In this document: positions 1 through 8,490 of the stretch, in pieces | How the letters are laid out: each line of letters starts with the position of its first letter | Numbering within the stretch: the first letter of the stretch is position 1 | Source of the DNA: a bacterium | GTDB taxonomy: Bacteria; Patescibacteriota; Minisyncoccia; UBA6257; GWB1-50-10 | DNA: 36,004 nt | Direction: 5' to 3' | Assembly: GCA_021814545.1 (NCBI GenBank) | Contig: JAKAID010000004.1 | Location: 1-36,004, forward strand | Position numbers and translations under genes: made by a program | Notes under the pieces: model-generated | The model's database searches: none | Told to the model about the DNA's origin: nothing | Seen by the model: the letters and a program-made list of their open reading frames with translations, nothing else

Positions 1-1616
1 ATCGTTTCACGCTTCCTTTTATCCTCTTCCGCGTGCGCAGCCGCCTCGGCCTTCAGGCGCTCTATCTCATCTTTGTTCAAGCTCGTCGATGCCTCGATTT
101 TTACCGTCTGCGACTTTCCTGATGCCTTATCTTTCGCGGATACGCTCAAGATGCCGTTCGCGTCGATATCGAAGGTTACCTCCACCTGCGGCACGCCGCG
201 GGGCGAGGGCGGGATACCGTCGAGAATGAAGCGCGCGAGCGTCTTGTTGTCTGCCATGAGCGGGCGCTCACCCTGGCCAATATGGACCTCTACCGAGGTC
301 TGGTTGTCCGCCGCGGTCGAGAAAACCTGCGTCTTTGCGGTCGGTACCGTCGTATTCTTCTGAATCATGGGCGTCGCCACGCCGCCAAGCGTCTCAATGC
401 TCAAGGTGAGCGGCGTTACGTCGAGGAGAAGAATGTCCTTCACATCGCCCTGCAAAATACCCGCCTGCACCGCGGCACCGACTGCTACCACTTCGTCCGG
501 GTTGATGCCCTTGTGCGGCTCTTTACCGAACAACTTCTTTACCGCCTCCTGAATAGCAGGCATGCGCGTCTGGCCGCCCACGAGGAGCACCTCGTTTATG
601 TCGCCTATCTTCAAGCCTGCGCCCTTGGGGGCCGCGGCCGTCACCGCTTCTTTTACGAGCGCAATCGAGTGGTCGATCATGTCCTGCACGAGACTCTCAA
701 GCTTTGCACGCGAGAGTTTCATTACGAAGTGCTTCGGACCTGATGCGTCAGAAGTAATGTAGGGCAAATTTATCTCCGTTTCCATTGCGGTCGAGAGCTC
801 ATGCTTTGCGCGCTCCGCGGCTTCCTTCAGGCGCTGGACCGCGAGCGGGTCTTTTGAAATATCCACGCCCTCTGCCTTCTTATATTCGGCAATAAGGTGG
901 TCCATGATGCGCTTATCGAAATCATCGCCGCCAAGGTGCGTATCGCCGCCCGTTGCCTTTACCTCTACCGTCTGCTCTTTTGTTTCGGCATCAAAACCTA
1001 TCTCGAGCACCGAAATATCGAACGTACCGCCGCCGAAGTCATACACGGCGATTTTCTCGTTCTTCATACGGTTCATGCCGTAGGCGAATGCCGCCGCGGT
1101 CGGCTCGTTCACAATGCGGCGCACCTTAAAGCCCGCGATTTCTCCCGCGTTCTTCGTCGCCTGGCGCTGACTATCATCGAAATACGCCGGCACGGTGATG
1201 ACCGCCTCGTCGATAGATTCGCCGAGCTTCGCCTCCGCATCCGCCTTCAGTTTCTGCAATATCATCGAAGAGATTACTTCCGGCGAGTGCCATGTCTCAC
1301 CCATCTTCACTTCTATGCCGCCCTGCGCGGACTCCCGCACTTCGAACGGAAACAATGTGCGATCGCGCTGCACTTCCGTATCGTTGAATTTGCGGCCAAT
1401 GAGGCGCTTCACTGAGTAAATAGTGTTCTTCGGGTTCACGACCGCCTGGCGCTTCGCCAAGAGGCCGATGAGGCGCTCGTTCGCCTTGCTCATCGCAACG
1501 ATAGAGGGCGTGGTGCGGTTACCTTCGTGGTTCTCGAGGATTTTCGGTTCGCCGCCCTCCATTACCGCCATTGCCGAATTCGTCGTTCCAAGATCGATGC
1601 CTAATATTTTTGCCAT
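1..1616 (-). CDS. dnaK: Molecular chaperone DnaK (Hsp70), 3' end truncated by window edge
   Basis: Minus-strand translation from ATG at 1616 reads [41 protein letters not shown]... with [16 protein letters not shown] and [14 protein letters not shown]; no stop before the window edge. Confidence 0.97.
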   Translation of the reverse strand, partial: MAKILGIDLGTTNSAMAVMEGGEPKILENHEGNRTTPSIVAMSKANERLIGLLAKRQAVVNPKNTIYSVKRLIGRKFNDTEVQRDRTLFPFEVRESAQGGIEVKMGETWHSPEVISSMILQKLKADAEAKLGESIDEAVITVPAYFDDSQRQATKNAGEIAGFKVRRIVNEPTAAAFAYGMNRMKNEKIAVYDFGGGTFDISVLEIGFDAETKEQTVEVKATGGDTHLGGDDFDKRIMDHLIAEYKKAEGVDISKDPLAVQRLKEAAERAKHELSTAMETEINLPYITSDASGPKHFVMKLSRAKLESLVQDMIDHSIALVKEAVTAAAPKGAGLKIGDINEVLLVGGQTRMPAIQEAVKKLFGKEPHKGINPDEVVAVGAAVQAGILQGDVKDILLLDVTPLTLSIETLGGVATPMIQKNTTVPTAKTQVFSTAADNQTSVEVHIGQGERPLMADNKTLARFILDGIPPSPRGVPQVEVTFDIDANGILSVSAKDKASGKSQTVKIEASTSLNKDEIERLKAEAAAHAEEDKRKRET

Positions 1617-1621
1617 AGTTG

Positions 1622-2110
1622 TTATTTAGATTTTTTTGCCTTGCTCACGATTACCCGCACCGGACGTATTACCTTCTCATTCAATGCATACCCCCTCTCG
1701 ATTACTTCTACTATCGCACCCTCAGGAAGCTCCGACTCGATTTCTCCCAACGCTTCGTGACGCGCGGGGTCAAACATCGTTCCCTTCTCCGCGCGGATGG
1801 ACTGGAGTCCGTGGCGCTTCAGCGCATCTTCAAGCTGGGTTTTGATGAGCATCATGCCCTTTCCTGCCGCACTCTCCGGGCCCGTCGCCGTGATACCGAG
1901 GTCGAAACTGTCCAAGACCGCCACTACGTCGCGCACGATAGCCTCATTCCCCATTTTCACCATTCGCTCCGTGCGCTCCGCTTCGTCTCGTTTGAAATTG
2001 ATAAGGTCCGCTTTCGCCCGCTTCCACCCCTGCAAATACTCTTCTCGCTCCTTCTTGCAACTCTCCAACTCATCGATCACTCCCTCCGTATTTTTTATTT
2101 CTTCGTCCAT
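1622..2110 (-). CDS. grpE: Nucleotide exchange factor GrpE
   Basis: 162 aa; coiled-coil N-terminus and GrpE C-terminal motif ([40 protein letters not shown]); lies between hrcA and dnaK. Confidence 0.95.
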   Translation of the reverse strand: MDEEIKNTEGVIDELESCKKEREEYLQGWKRAKADLINFKRDEAERTERMVKMGNEAIVRDVVAVLDSFDLGITATGPESAAGKGMMLIKTQLEDALKRHGLQSIRAEKGTMFDPARHEALGEIESELPEGAIVEVIERGYALNEKVIRPVRVIVSKAKKSK

Positions 2111-2111
2111 A

Positions 2112-2816
2112 TTATTCTTCGTTATGTTTCTTTTTCTTCTTGCCCGACTTCAGCCCTTTAAACAACTCAACCGATTGCTGGTAATCCATTCGCTTCGGAC
2201 CGATCGAGAGCAGTAATATCGTTCTGTCCCCTTCGTCGTACCGCGCCGCGATAACAGAGAGCTGATCAGAGTGTGTTACGGGACTCTCGCCCACGAACAC
2301 GCGGGGCCACATCTCACCCTCCTTCCACCAATCGCGCTTCTTTGTCAAACGTTCCTCCAATTGTTCAAAATCTTTCACCACGCCTACCAGCTCGTCTTTC
2401 GTTTCTGTTTCCAAGTGCTCAAGCAGTTCGCGAAGCCCGCTGCCGTACATTGTACCCCTTTTCGGGTCATATCCGACGCTCAACACCCTCAGTTGCTCCG
2501 ATATCTGCTGTACCACGGATTTCATATCATTCACAAAGAGCTCGCACTTCTGCTCTTTCTCCTCAACCGCTGCCTCGCGCGCGAGTAGGGTATCCGCAAA
2601 ATACCGGTAGGCCTTATCTGACGGAAAACGCCCGCCCGACGGGTGTTCCTGATAAAAAAATCCCGCCTCGGCGAGGGTATTTAACTCCCATCGAATCATT
2701 GCCGGCTTAATGCCGAAATCGTGGAGTTCGTAGAGATATTCCGAAGTGATGGGCTTCCCGTTCTTGATGAAATCCCTCACCGCGAATTCAAGTATCGCCC
2801 GTGTGCGATCCTTCAT
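2112..2816 (-). CDS. hrcA: Heat-inducible transcription repressor HrcA (short form)
   Basis: Start re-assigned to ATG at 2816 (MKDRTRAILEFAVRDFIKNGKPITSEYLYE...); C-terminus ...VIAARYDEGDRTILLLSIGPKRMDYQQSVELFKGL matches the HrcA GP.RM.Y signature; preceded by a CIRCE element. Confidence 0.88.
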   Translation of the reverse strand: MKDRTRAILEFAVRDFIKNGKPITSEYLYELHDFGIKPAMIRWELNTLAEAGFFYQEHPSGGRFPSDKAYRYFADTLLAREAAVEEKEQKCELFVNDMKSVVQQISEQLRVLSVGYDPKRGTMYGSGLRELLEHLETETKDELVGVVKDFEQLEERLTKKRDWWKEGEMWPRVFVGESPVTHSDQLSVIAARYDEGDRTILLLSIGPKRMDYQQSVELFKGLKSGKKKKKHNEE

Positions 2817-2823
2817 ATCCAAA

Positions 2824-2852
2824 AGTATAGGATTAGCACTCAAGGGCGTCAA
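2824..2852 (-). promoter_or_regulatory. hrcA operon promoter (-35 TTGACG, 17-nt spacer, -10 TATACT)
   Basis: Minus strand TTGACG (2852-2847), 17 nt, TATACT (2829-2824), then 7 nt to ATG at 2816; -35 and spacer overlap CIRCE. Confidence 0.88.
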
Positions 2853-2859
2853 GTGCTAA
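2833..2859 (-). promoter_or_regulatory. CIRCE operator (HrcA binding site)
   Basis: TTAGCACTC-N9-AAGTGCTAA on + (TTAGCACTT-N9-GAGTGCTAA on -); one deviation from TTAGCACTC-N9-GAGTGCTAA. Confidence 0.95.
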
Positions 2860-2878
2860 AATCGCCGCTTCGAGAGTG

Positions 2879-3712
2879 TTAGGGGCACGTAGCGGTCGAA
2901 GTCGTAATGTTACCGGAATTATTGATGCCGACATGGAAACACGCCCCGCCCGGAGAAACCAATATGAGCCCGTTTGAAGATGTCGCAAACCCAAGATCTC
3001 CCGCAACTTTTGTTTTTACTCCTGTCGCCGTAAGATCTGTCGGCGTCGTGCCCACACCGAGCTTGCCCGTAATATTCACATTCCCCGCAAAAAACCCATT
3101 GTTCCAGGCGGCGCTTGAACCGCCGAGGTCGAACGTGCCTGCGGCGTTAGGCACGAGACTCGAGTCGAATGTCGCCGCCGAGATGCGCGAGATGGCGCCG
3201 TGCCACGAACGCGCCACCTTCGCGCGCGCTACGTTCGTGTTGTAATTTAGCGTAAGGTCCACTTGCACGACCGCGGTTCCGCCTGCTACTTCGTATTTCG
3301 TTACGGAGAAATTACCCACGGTAACCGTGTCGTCGGTCAACGCGACCGTGGTGCTCGCCGTGCCTGATGCGTCGATGGTTTTCAAGTAGACCGCGGTCGA
3401 AGATGCGTCAACGTAGATGAGCGTCTGGTCCTGCGTCGAGGAGGACATACGGAGAGAGAGCGTGGTACTCGCGACCCCCGAAGGATTTTGGATAAGACTC
3501 GACTGGCGCACGAGGCGCTGGATGGCGTTCGCCACGAACGACACTTGCTGAGTCACATTGTTCATTGAGTTCTGCCGTACCTCCGTTTGCGTAACCGAGG
3601 TCAAAATGTTCACCAAAAACACCGCGCTTATCGAAAAGATGACCGCATAGATAAGCACCTCAATAAGCGTGAACCCTGACCGTCGGTTATCACGTTCCAT
3701 CTTTTTCATCAT
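2879..3712 (-). CDS. Type IV pilin / prepilin-like protein with N-terminal methylation motif
   Basis: MMKKMERDNRRSGFTLIEVLIYAVIFSISAVFLVNIL: class III prepilin signal (G|FTLIE) and hydrophobic helix. Confidence 0.9.
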   Translation of the reverse strand: MMKKMERDNRRSGFTLIEVLIYAVIFSISAVFLVNILTSVTQTEVRQNSMNNVTQQVSFVANAIQRLVRQSSLIQNPSGVASTTLSLRMSSSTQDQTLIYVDASSTAVYLKTIDASGTASTTVALTDDTVTVGNFSVTKYEVAGGTAVVQVDLTLNYNTNVARAKVARSWHGAISRISAATFDSSLVPNAAGTFDLGGSSAAWNNGFFAGNVNITGKLGVGTTPTDLTATGVKTKVAGDLGFATSSNGLILVSPGGACFHVGINNSGNITTSTATCP

Positions 3713-3721
3713 ATCATAGGG

Positions 3722-4528
3722 TCATTTGTAATAGACGCGGTTCTCTACGCGGAGGTCGACGTACTGCAGCGCATTCCAATCTGCGTGTTCCACAATGTTC
3801 TTTAATACCTTGTCGAGCTCATTGGGGACAAAATCAAAACTCAAAAGCAGCGGGCCGCCGCGCACAGGATAAATAGCCCACTCCCGCAAGTCCGCATCCC
3901 TTACCGTCACGCGGGTAATGGCGATGCCGGCCCTCCTCACCGCATCCACGGTGCGCATCATGTGGTCGAACTGCGCTCCGGGGAGCACGCGCGTGCCAAG
4001 GGCGGGTGCCGTTGTGCTCGCATCCTGGATGTTCAATAGGAGTGAGCCCTCAAGGTCCGGGGTATCGAAATACGCGATGCCCTGCGGGTCGAACCCTACG
4101 CAACGGTCCGCGCACCAGACGCCCGCAAATTCACGCTCGTGCACCACAATGCTCACTATCTTCCTTGCAAGGTCCGTGTGAAGAGTGACCGAATCAATGG
4201 CGGGCTCATTCAACTCCTCCCCGTGCATCTCGAGCGAATGCGGCCAATACAAAATATTTTCCCGCTTGAACAGGCGCGGAAGCAGCGGGCGCGTATCGAG
4301 TTTGTTTGCGAGCGTGCGGAGTACCTCATCGCTGTCAGTAAGCCTCGCGCCCTCTACCGAAATACCGGTCACGGTGAACACATTCGAAAACCAGACGAGA
4401 TAGACGGCACCCCCTATCGCGGCGGCAAGCGCGAGACTCACGAGTATAACAACAAACATTCGCCGCCGCTGTGCGCGCGGACGCCGCGCTACGAATTCAC
4501 CCCTCGTGCTATGCAAGTCCCGTGCCAT
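3722..4528 (-). CDS. FtsQ/DivIB-like cell division protein (single TM + POTRA-type domain)
   Basis: Basic N-terminus, one TM (FVVILVSLALAAAIGGAVYLVWF), then VFTVTGISVEGARLTDSDEVLRTL, typical of FtsQ POTRA. Confidence 0.7.
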   Translation of the reverse strand: MARDLHSTRGEFVARRPRAQRRRMFVVILVSLALAAAIGGAVYLVWFSNVFTVTGISVEGARLTDSDEVLRTLANKLDTRPLLPRLFKRENILYWPHSLEMHGEELNEPAIDSVTLHTDLARKIVSIVVHEREFAGVWCADRCVGFDPQGIAYFDTPDLEGSLLLNIQDASTTAPALGTRVLPGAQFDHMMRTVDAVRRAGIAITRVTVRDADLREWAIYPVRGGPLLLSFDFVPNELDKVLKNIVEHADWNALQYVDLRVENRVYYK

Positions 4529-4538
4529 TGTTTTGAAA

Positions 4539-5189
4539 TTAAGGGAATATCCGTATCGGGAACAAATAATCCTGCGATACGCCGTTGCCTTTCACTGAAA
4601 TCGTTGTCTGATAATCGCCCTCACGCGCCCAGCTGTGGCTTATCAGCTTCACCGATTCCTGGTCGACCGCACCCGTATCGCGAGCACCGTCGCCCCAGTT
4701 CGCCGTATAGGTCGTTCCGCGGTTGATGGAGAAGGTGAGCGGTGCACCTACGCGCGAAATGAGCGTCGCGGGAGGCGCGGGGGCGAGGTACTCGGCACCC
4801 GCCGGTACCACCATCGTGCCGCTCGCGTTACCCGAGAGCGCGGCAGCGGTGATAGGCGGCAGCGCGTCCGTTGAGCTTACCCCTATTATCGACTCTGCGG
4901 AATGCACGATACCCTTCCCGATACCGGTCAGCGCGCCCGAGACCTGTTCTTTTATTGCATCGAGCAGCGTCTTTTTCGCTTCGCCCACCACCTCGCTTGT
5001 ATACTCTTTTGTCTTTTCCTCCGCCTGCGTCTTTACCTCCCCTACCTTTTTCGTTACGTATTGTTGAACCTCCTGCCCCTTGCGCGCAACGGTGCCATTA
5101 TCCCACCAGCGGATATATGCAACATACGCCGCATATATTGCCGCGCAAAGGACCGCAAACCAAATGACTCTGCGAAGGAAATCACCCAT
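4539..5189 (-). CDS. Membrane-anchored protein with C-terminal PKD-like domain
   Basis: N-terminal TM, coiled coil, then YTANWGDGARDTGAVDQESVKLISHSWAREGDYQTTISVKG (PKD-like WGDG...H.....G.Y). Confidence 0.6.
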   Translation of the reverse strand: MGDFLRRVIWFAVLCAAIYAAYVAYIRWWDNGTVARKGQEVQQYVTKKVGEVKTQAEEKTKEYTSEVVGEAKKTLLDAIKEQVSGALTGIGKGIVHSAESIIGVSSTDALPPITAAALSGNASGTMVVPAGAEYLAPAPPATLISRVGAPLTFSINRGTTYTANWGDGARDTGAVDQESVKLISHSWAREGDYQTTISVKGNGVSQDYLFPIRIFP

Positions 5190-5196
5190 TTACTCA

Positions 5197-5202
5197 ATTG
5201 TA
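5197..5202 (-). promoter_or_regulatory. Candidate -10 (TACAAT) 7 nt upstream of ATG at 5189
   Basis: Minus strand TACAAT-TGAGTAA-ATG, immediately after the serS terminator. Confidence 0.55.
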
Positions 5203-5203
5203 A

Positions 5204-5227
5204 CAAAAACCCCGCCGTGTGGCGGGG
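5204..5227 (-). terminator. Rho-independent terminator downstream of serS
   Basis: Minus strand CCCCGCC-ACAC-GGCGGGG followed by TTTTTGTT. Confidence 0.93.
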
Positions 5228-5238
5228 CGTGTCTCCTG

Positions 5239-6510
5239 CTATTTCCCGATCGCCTCCTTGTGGAGGTACCCCTGGAGCACTTTCGGGACACGGATGGCCC
5301 CCTCTTTTGTTTGGTAGTTCTCAATAATGGCGATGAGCATCCTGCCTATCGCAAAGCCCGTGGCGTTCAGCATGTGGATGAACTCTTTTTTCTGTTCGCC
5401 CGTCGCGGCATCGGTCGCCTTGTACTTAATATTCACCCCGCGGGACTGGAAATCGGTCGTATTCGAACACGAGTTCGTTTCGCGATAGGTCCCCTGGCCC
5501 GGCAACCAGGTCTCCACATCGAACTGCCGCGCATCGGTCCACCCCATATCACCCGTGCAGATCTCCACCACGCGGTATGGCAGCTCAAGCTTCTGCATCA
5601 TTTCCTCCTGGCACGAGAGGAGGAAGCGATGTTCTTCTTCCGAGTGCTTCGGATTCGCAAATGAAAACATCTCCACCTTGTCGAACTGGTGCACGCGCAA
5701 GATACCCTTCGTATCTTTGCCGTATGAGCCCGCCTCTTTGCGGAAACACGTCGAAAATGCGACATAGCGGCGGGGTAGCGAGCTTTCTTCGAGTACCTCA
5801 TTCATATGAAGGGGGCCCATCGTATGCTCGGAACTCCCCACGAGGTACATTTCGTCTTTCTCCAGATAGTAGCGCTCGTCTTTCTGATCCGCGGCGAGGC
5901 GGCCCATACCCTCATAGACCTTCGGCTTTATCATCACCGGCGGCACCGCGGGCACAAACCCCTTCGCGGTAAGCGTATCGAACGCGAGCTGCACCAGCGC
6001 GAACTCGAGCATCGCCGCATCGCGCAGAAGATAGCCGAACCGGCTCCCGGACACCTCGGCCGCCTTTTTCACATTAATCAGTCCGAGATTCTCGCCGAGC
6101 GTCAGATAATCCTTCGGTGCGAAATCAAATTCCGGCTTCTTCCCTACCTCGCGCACCACCTTGTTCCCGCTCTCATCTTTACCTACCGGCACATCATCGA
6201 ACGGAATATTCGGGATACGCGAGAGCGCATCATCGCGTTTCGCCTTCAGGTCGGCCTGCGCCGCCTCGAGGTCCGCAAGCCGTTTCTTCAAAAGCTGTGC
6301 CTTGCTCAAAAGGTCCTCGCTCTGGCCCGCAGAGAGCTCCTTGCTCAATGCGTTCTGTTCAGCTTTCAACTGGTCAAAAATAGTGGTCTTCGCGCGCCAA
6401 TCTTCGTCCGCACGCAAAAACTTATCGACGATCTTCGGGTCCTGATTCTTCTTCTCCATCCCCGCGCGCGCTCTGTCCGCATGCTCACGAATGAAATTGA
6501 TATCAAGCAT
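5239..6510 (-). CDS. serS: Seryl-tRNA synthetase
   Basis: 423 aa; MLDINFIREHADRARAG, long antiparallel coiled coil, TCFRKEAGSYGKDTKGILRVHQFDKVE (class II motif 2), NATGFAIGRMLIAIIENYQ (motif 3). Confidence 0.97.
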   Translation of the reverse strand: MLDINFIREHADRARAGMEKKNQDPKIVDKFLRADEDWRAKTTIFDQLKAEQNALSKELSAGQSEDLLSKAQLLKKRLADLEAAQADLKAKRDDALSRIPNIPFDDVPVGKDESGNKVVREVGKKPEFDFAPKDYLTLGENLGLINVKKAAEVSGSRFGYLLRDAAMLEFALVQLAFDTLTAKGFVPAVPPVMIKPKVYEGMGRLAADQKDERYYLEKDEMYLVGSSEHTMGPLHMNEVLEESSLPRRYVAFSTCFRKEAGSYGKDTKGILRVHQFDKVEMFSFANPKHSEEEHRFLLSCQEEMMQKLELPYRVVEICTGDMGWTDARQFDVETWLPGQGTYRETNSCSNTTDFQSRGVNIKYKATDAATGEQKKEFIHMLNATGFAIGRMLIAIIENYQTKEGAIRVPKVLQGYLHKEAIGK

Positions 6511-6515
6511 AGTAG

Positions 6516-7961
6516 TTATTTCTCATGCCTCATCAGAGGGAACAGTACCGCCTCACGGACCGGCTTATCCATGAGCACTGCGAACAAGCGCTCCGAAAGT
6601 CCGAACCCGGCCGCAGGCGGCATGCCGTACTCGAGTGCCTCCAGAAAATCTTCGTCGATGCGCTGCGCTTCTTTGTCGCCCGCATCGCGCAACGCCATCT
6701 GCTCCTCAAAACGCGCACGCTGGTCCCGCGGATCATTGAGCTCCGAGAAGCCCTTGCCAAGCTCAGTGCCCGCCGCAACCACCTGGAACCGCGCCACGCG
6801 ATTTGGGTCGCGCTCTGTCCGCTTCGCGAGCGGCTCGATGTCGACGGGCGGGTCTACCAAAAAGCAGGGCTGCTGGAGTTTCGGCCGCACCGTTTTCTTG
6901 TAGATGAGGTCGATGAGCCTCCCGCGCCCGAGCCCTTTCTCTACCTCGAGCTTCAGCGCGTTCGCGTACTTCGCGAGCTCATCGCGCGTCGTGTTCGTAA
7001 GGTCGAGCCCCGTCTCTTTTTTGAACGCGTCGTAATAGTCAACGGTTTTCCAGGGGCCGCTCCAATCAAGCGTTACTCCCCCGTGGGTCGTTTCGAGTTT
7101 TCCAAAAATGTTCCGGATGATGTTTTTGTACATCTTCTCAACGAACCCCATCATATCGTGGTAATCAGCGTATGCCCAATAGCATTCCATCTGGGTGTAG
7201 TCCTGCAAATGTTCACGGTCGATGCCCTCGTTCCTGAAAATGCGGCCTATCTCGAACACTTTTTCAAAACCACCCACGAGAAGCCGCTTCAATGGCAGCT
7301 CGAGCGAGATGCGCAAATAATAGTCGGTATCAAGCGCATTGTGGTGCGTAATGAACGGCTCCGCATCGGCGCCGCCGGGAACCGGTTCTAAGACCGGCGT
7401 ATCCACCTCGCGGAAACCGTGGCTCACGAGCGCATTGCGGACCGTGCTCCAGAATATATTTTTCTTTACGAAAAGGTCGCGCACCTCAGGATTCAGCAAA
7501 AGATCGAGATAGCGCTTTCTTAATTTAAGCTCGGCGTCCTCAATGCCGTACCACTCCGAAGGAATGGGGCGCATGCTCTTCGCGACGATGCGGAACTCGC
7601 GCGCAAGGACGCTCGGCTCACCCCGCTTCGTCTTGAAAAGCGTACCGCATGCCTCCACGAAATCGCCGATATCGGTCGTTGCCTGCGCGCGCGCAAGGTC
7701 CTTGCACTCAGCATCGTTCAATACCACCTGGAATTTCCCCGACTCATCTTTAATATCCAAAAACACGATCTTCCCCTGATCGCGCCATGCGGACACGCGG
7801 CCCGCAACGCACACCGCGTTCCCTGCCGTGAGCAGCTCATCAAAACGAGCGCCAAGTTCGACAAGGCCCATGTCTCGCCGCACCTTCGCGGGGTAAGGGT
7901 CCCCCGTCTTCTTATACTCCTCGAGTTTTTTTCGGCGTTCTTCGATGATCTCGTCCAACAT
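6516..7961 (-). CDS. lysS: Lysyl-tRNA synthetase (class II)
   Basis: Start re-assigned to MLDEIIEERRKKLEEY; OB-fold VAGRVSAWRDQGKIVFLDIKDESGKFQVV; IGRIFRNEGIDREHLQDYTQMECYWAY; C-terminal GFGLSERLFAVLMDKPVREAVLFPLMR. Confidence 0.95.
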   Translation of the reverse strand: MLDEIIEERRKKLEEYKKTGDPYPAKVRRDMGLVELGARFDELLTAGNAVCVAGRVSAWRDQGKIVFLDIKDESGKFQVVLNDAECKDLARAQATTDIGDFVEACGTLFKTKRGEPSVLAREFRIVAKSMRPIPSEWYGIEDAELKLRKRYLDLLLNPEVRDLFVKKNIFWSTVRNALVSHGFREVDTPVLEPVPGGADAEPFITHHNALDTDYYLRISLELPLKRLLVGGFEKVFEIGRIFRNEGIDREHLQDYTQMECYWAYADYHDMMGFVEKMYKNIIRNIFGKLETTHGGVTLDWSGPWKTVDYYDAFKKETGLDLTNTTRDELAKYANALKLEVEKGLGRGRLIDLIYKKTVRPKLQQPCFLVDPPVDIEPLAKRTERDPNRVARFQVVAAGTELGKGFSELNDPRDQRARFEEQMALRDAGDKEAQRIDEDFLEALEYGMPPAAGFGLSERLFAVLMDKPVREAVLFPLMRHEK

Positions 7962-7977
7962 ACGCGTGTATGGCCTT

Positions 7978-8448
7978 TTATCCGATTTCCACCACTTCGT
8001 ACTCCACAAGACCGCTCGGTGCTTTCACTTTTACCTTGTCGCCCACCTTTTTCCCGAGAATTGCCTGGCCAATAGGAGATTCGTTCGAGATGAGGCCCTC
8101 GAGCGGTTTTGCCTCGTTCGAACCGACCACGGTGTACTGGATTAGTTTGCCCTCTTTCTTCAGTTTCACCCGCGTACCGATGCGGACGGTCACGCCGCCG
8201 CTCTCAAGCTTGATGATGGAAGAATTGCGCAGCAATTCCTCGAGTTCCTCGATGTGCACCTCAAGACGCGTCTGGTCCTCGCGTGCTTCCTGGTACTCCG
8301 CGTTCTCTGAGAGATCGCCCAAGTCCTTCGCGTGGCGGAGGCGTTCCGCGACCACTTTGCGCCCCTCTGACTTCAATTTTGCGAGTTCCTCTACGATCGC
8401 ATCGTAGCGCTCCTTCGTGAGATAGTTCTTTTTAATAACTGCTGCCAT
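7978..8448 (-). CDS. greA: Transcription elongation factor GreA
   Basis: MAAVIKKNYLTKERYDAIVEELAKLKSEGRKVVAERLRHAKDLGDLSENAEYQEAREDQ...; start re-assigned to ATG at 8448. Confidence 0.95.
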   Translation of the reverse strand: MAAVIKKNYLTKERYDAIVEELAKLKSEGRKVVAERLRHAKDLGDLSENAEYQEAREDQTRLEVHIEELEELLRNSSIIKLESGGVTVRIGTRVKLKKEGKLIQYTVVGSNEAKPLEGLISNESPIGQAILGKKVGDKVKVKAPSGLVEYEVVEIG

Positions 8449-8454
8449 AGATTT

Positions 8455-8460
8455 AGTATA
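8455..8460 (-). promoter_or_regulatory. Candidate -10 (TATACT) 6 nt upstream of greA ATG
   Basis: Minus strand TATACT-AAATCT-ATG. Confidence 0.65.
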
Positions 8461-8490
8461 ACCGATGCCCCCAACCAAGGGGGCAGCGAT

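Noticed and set aside
282-1415. Several plus-strand ORFs (282..743, 897..1415)
   Set aside because: Antisense to dnaK, which is missing from the ORF track only because it runs off the window edge.
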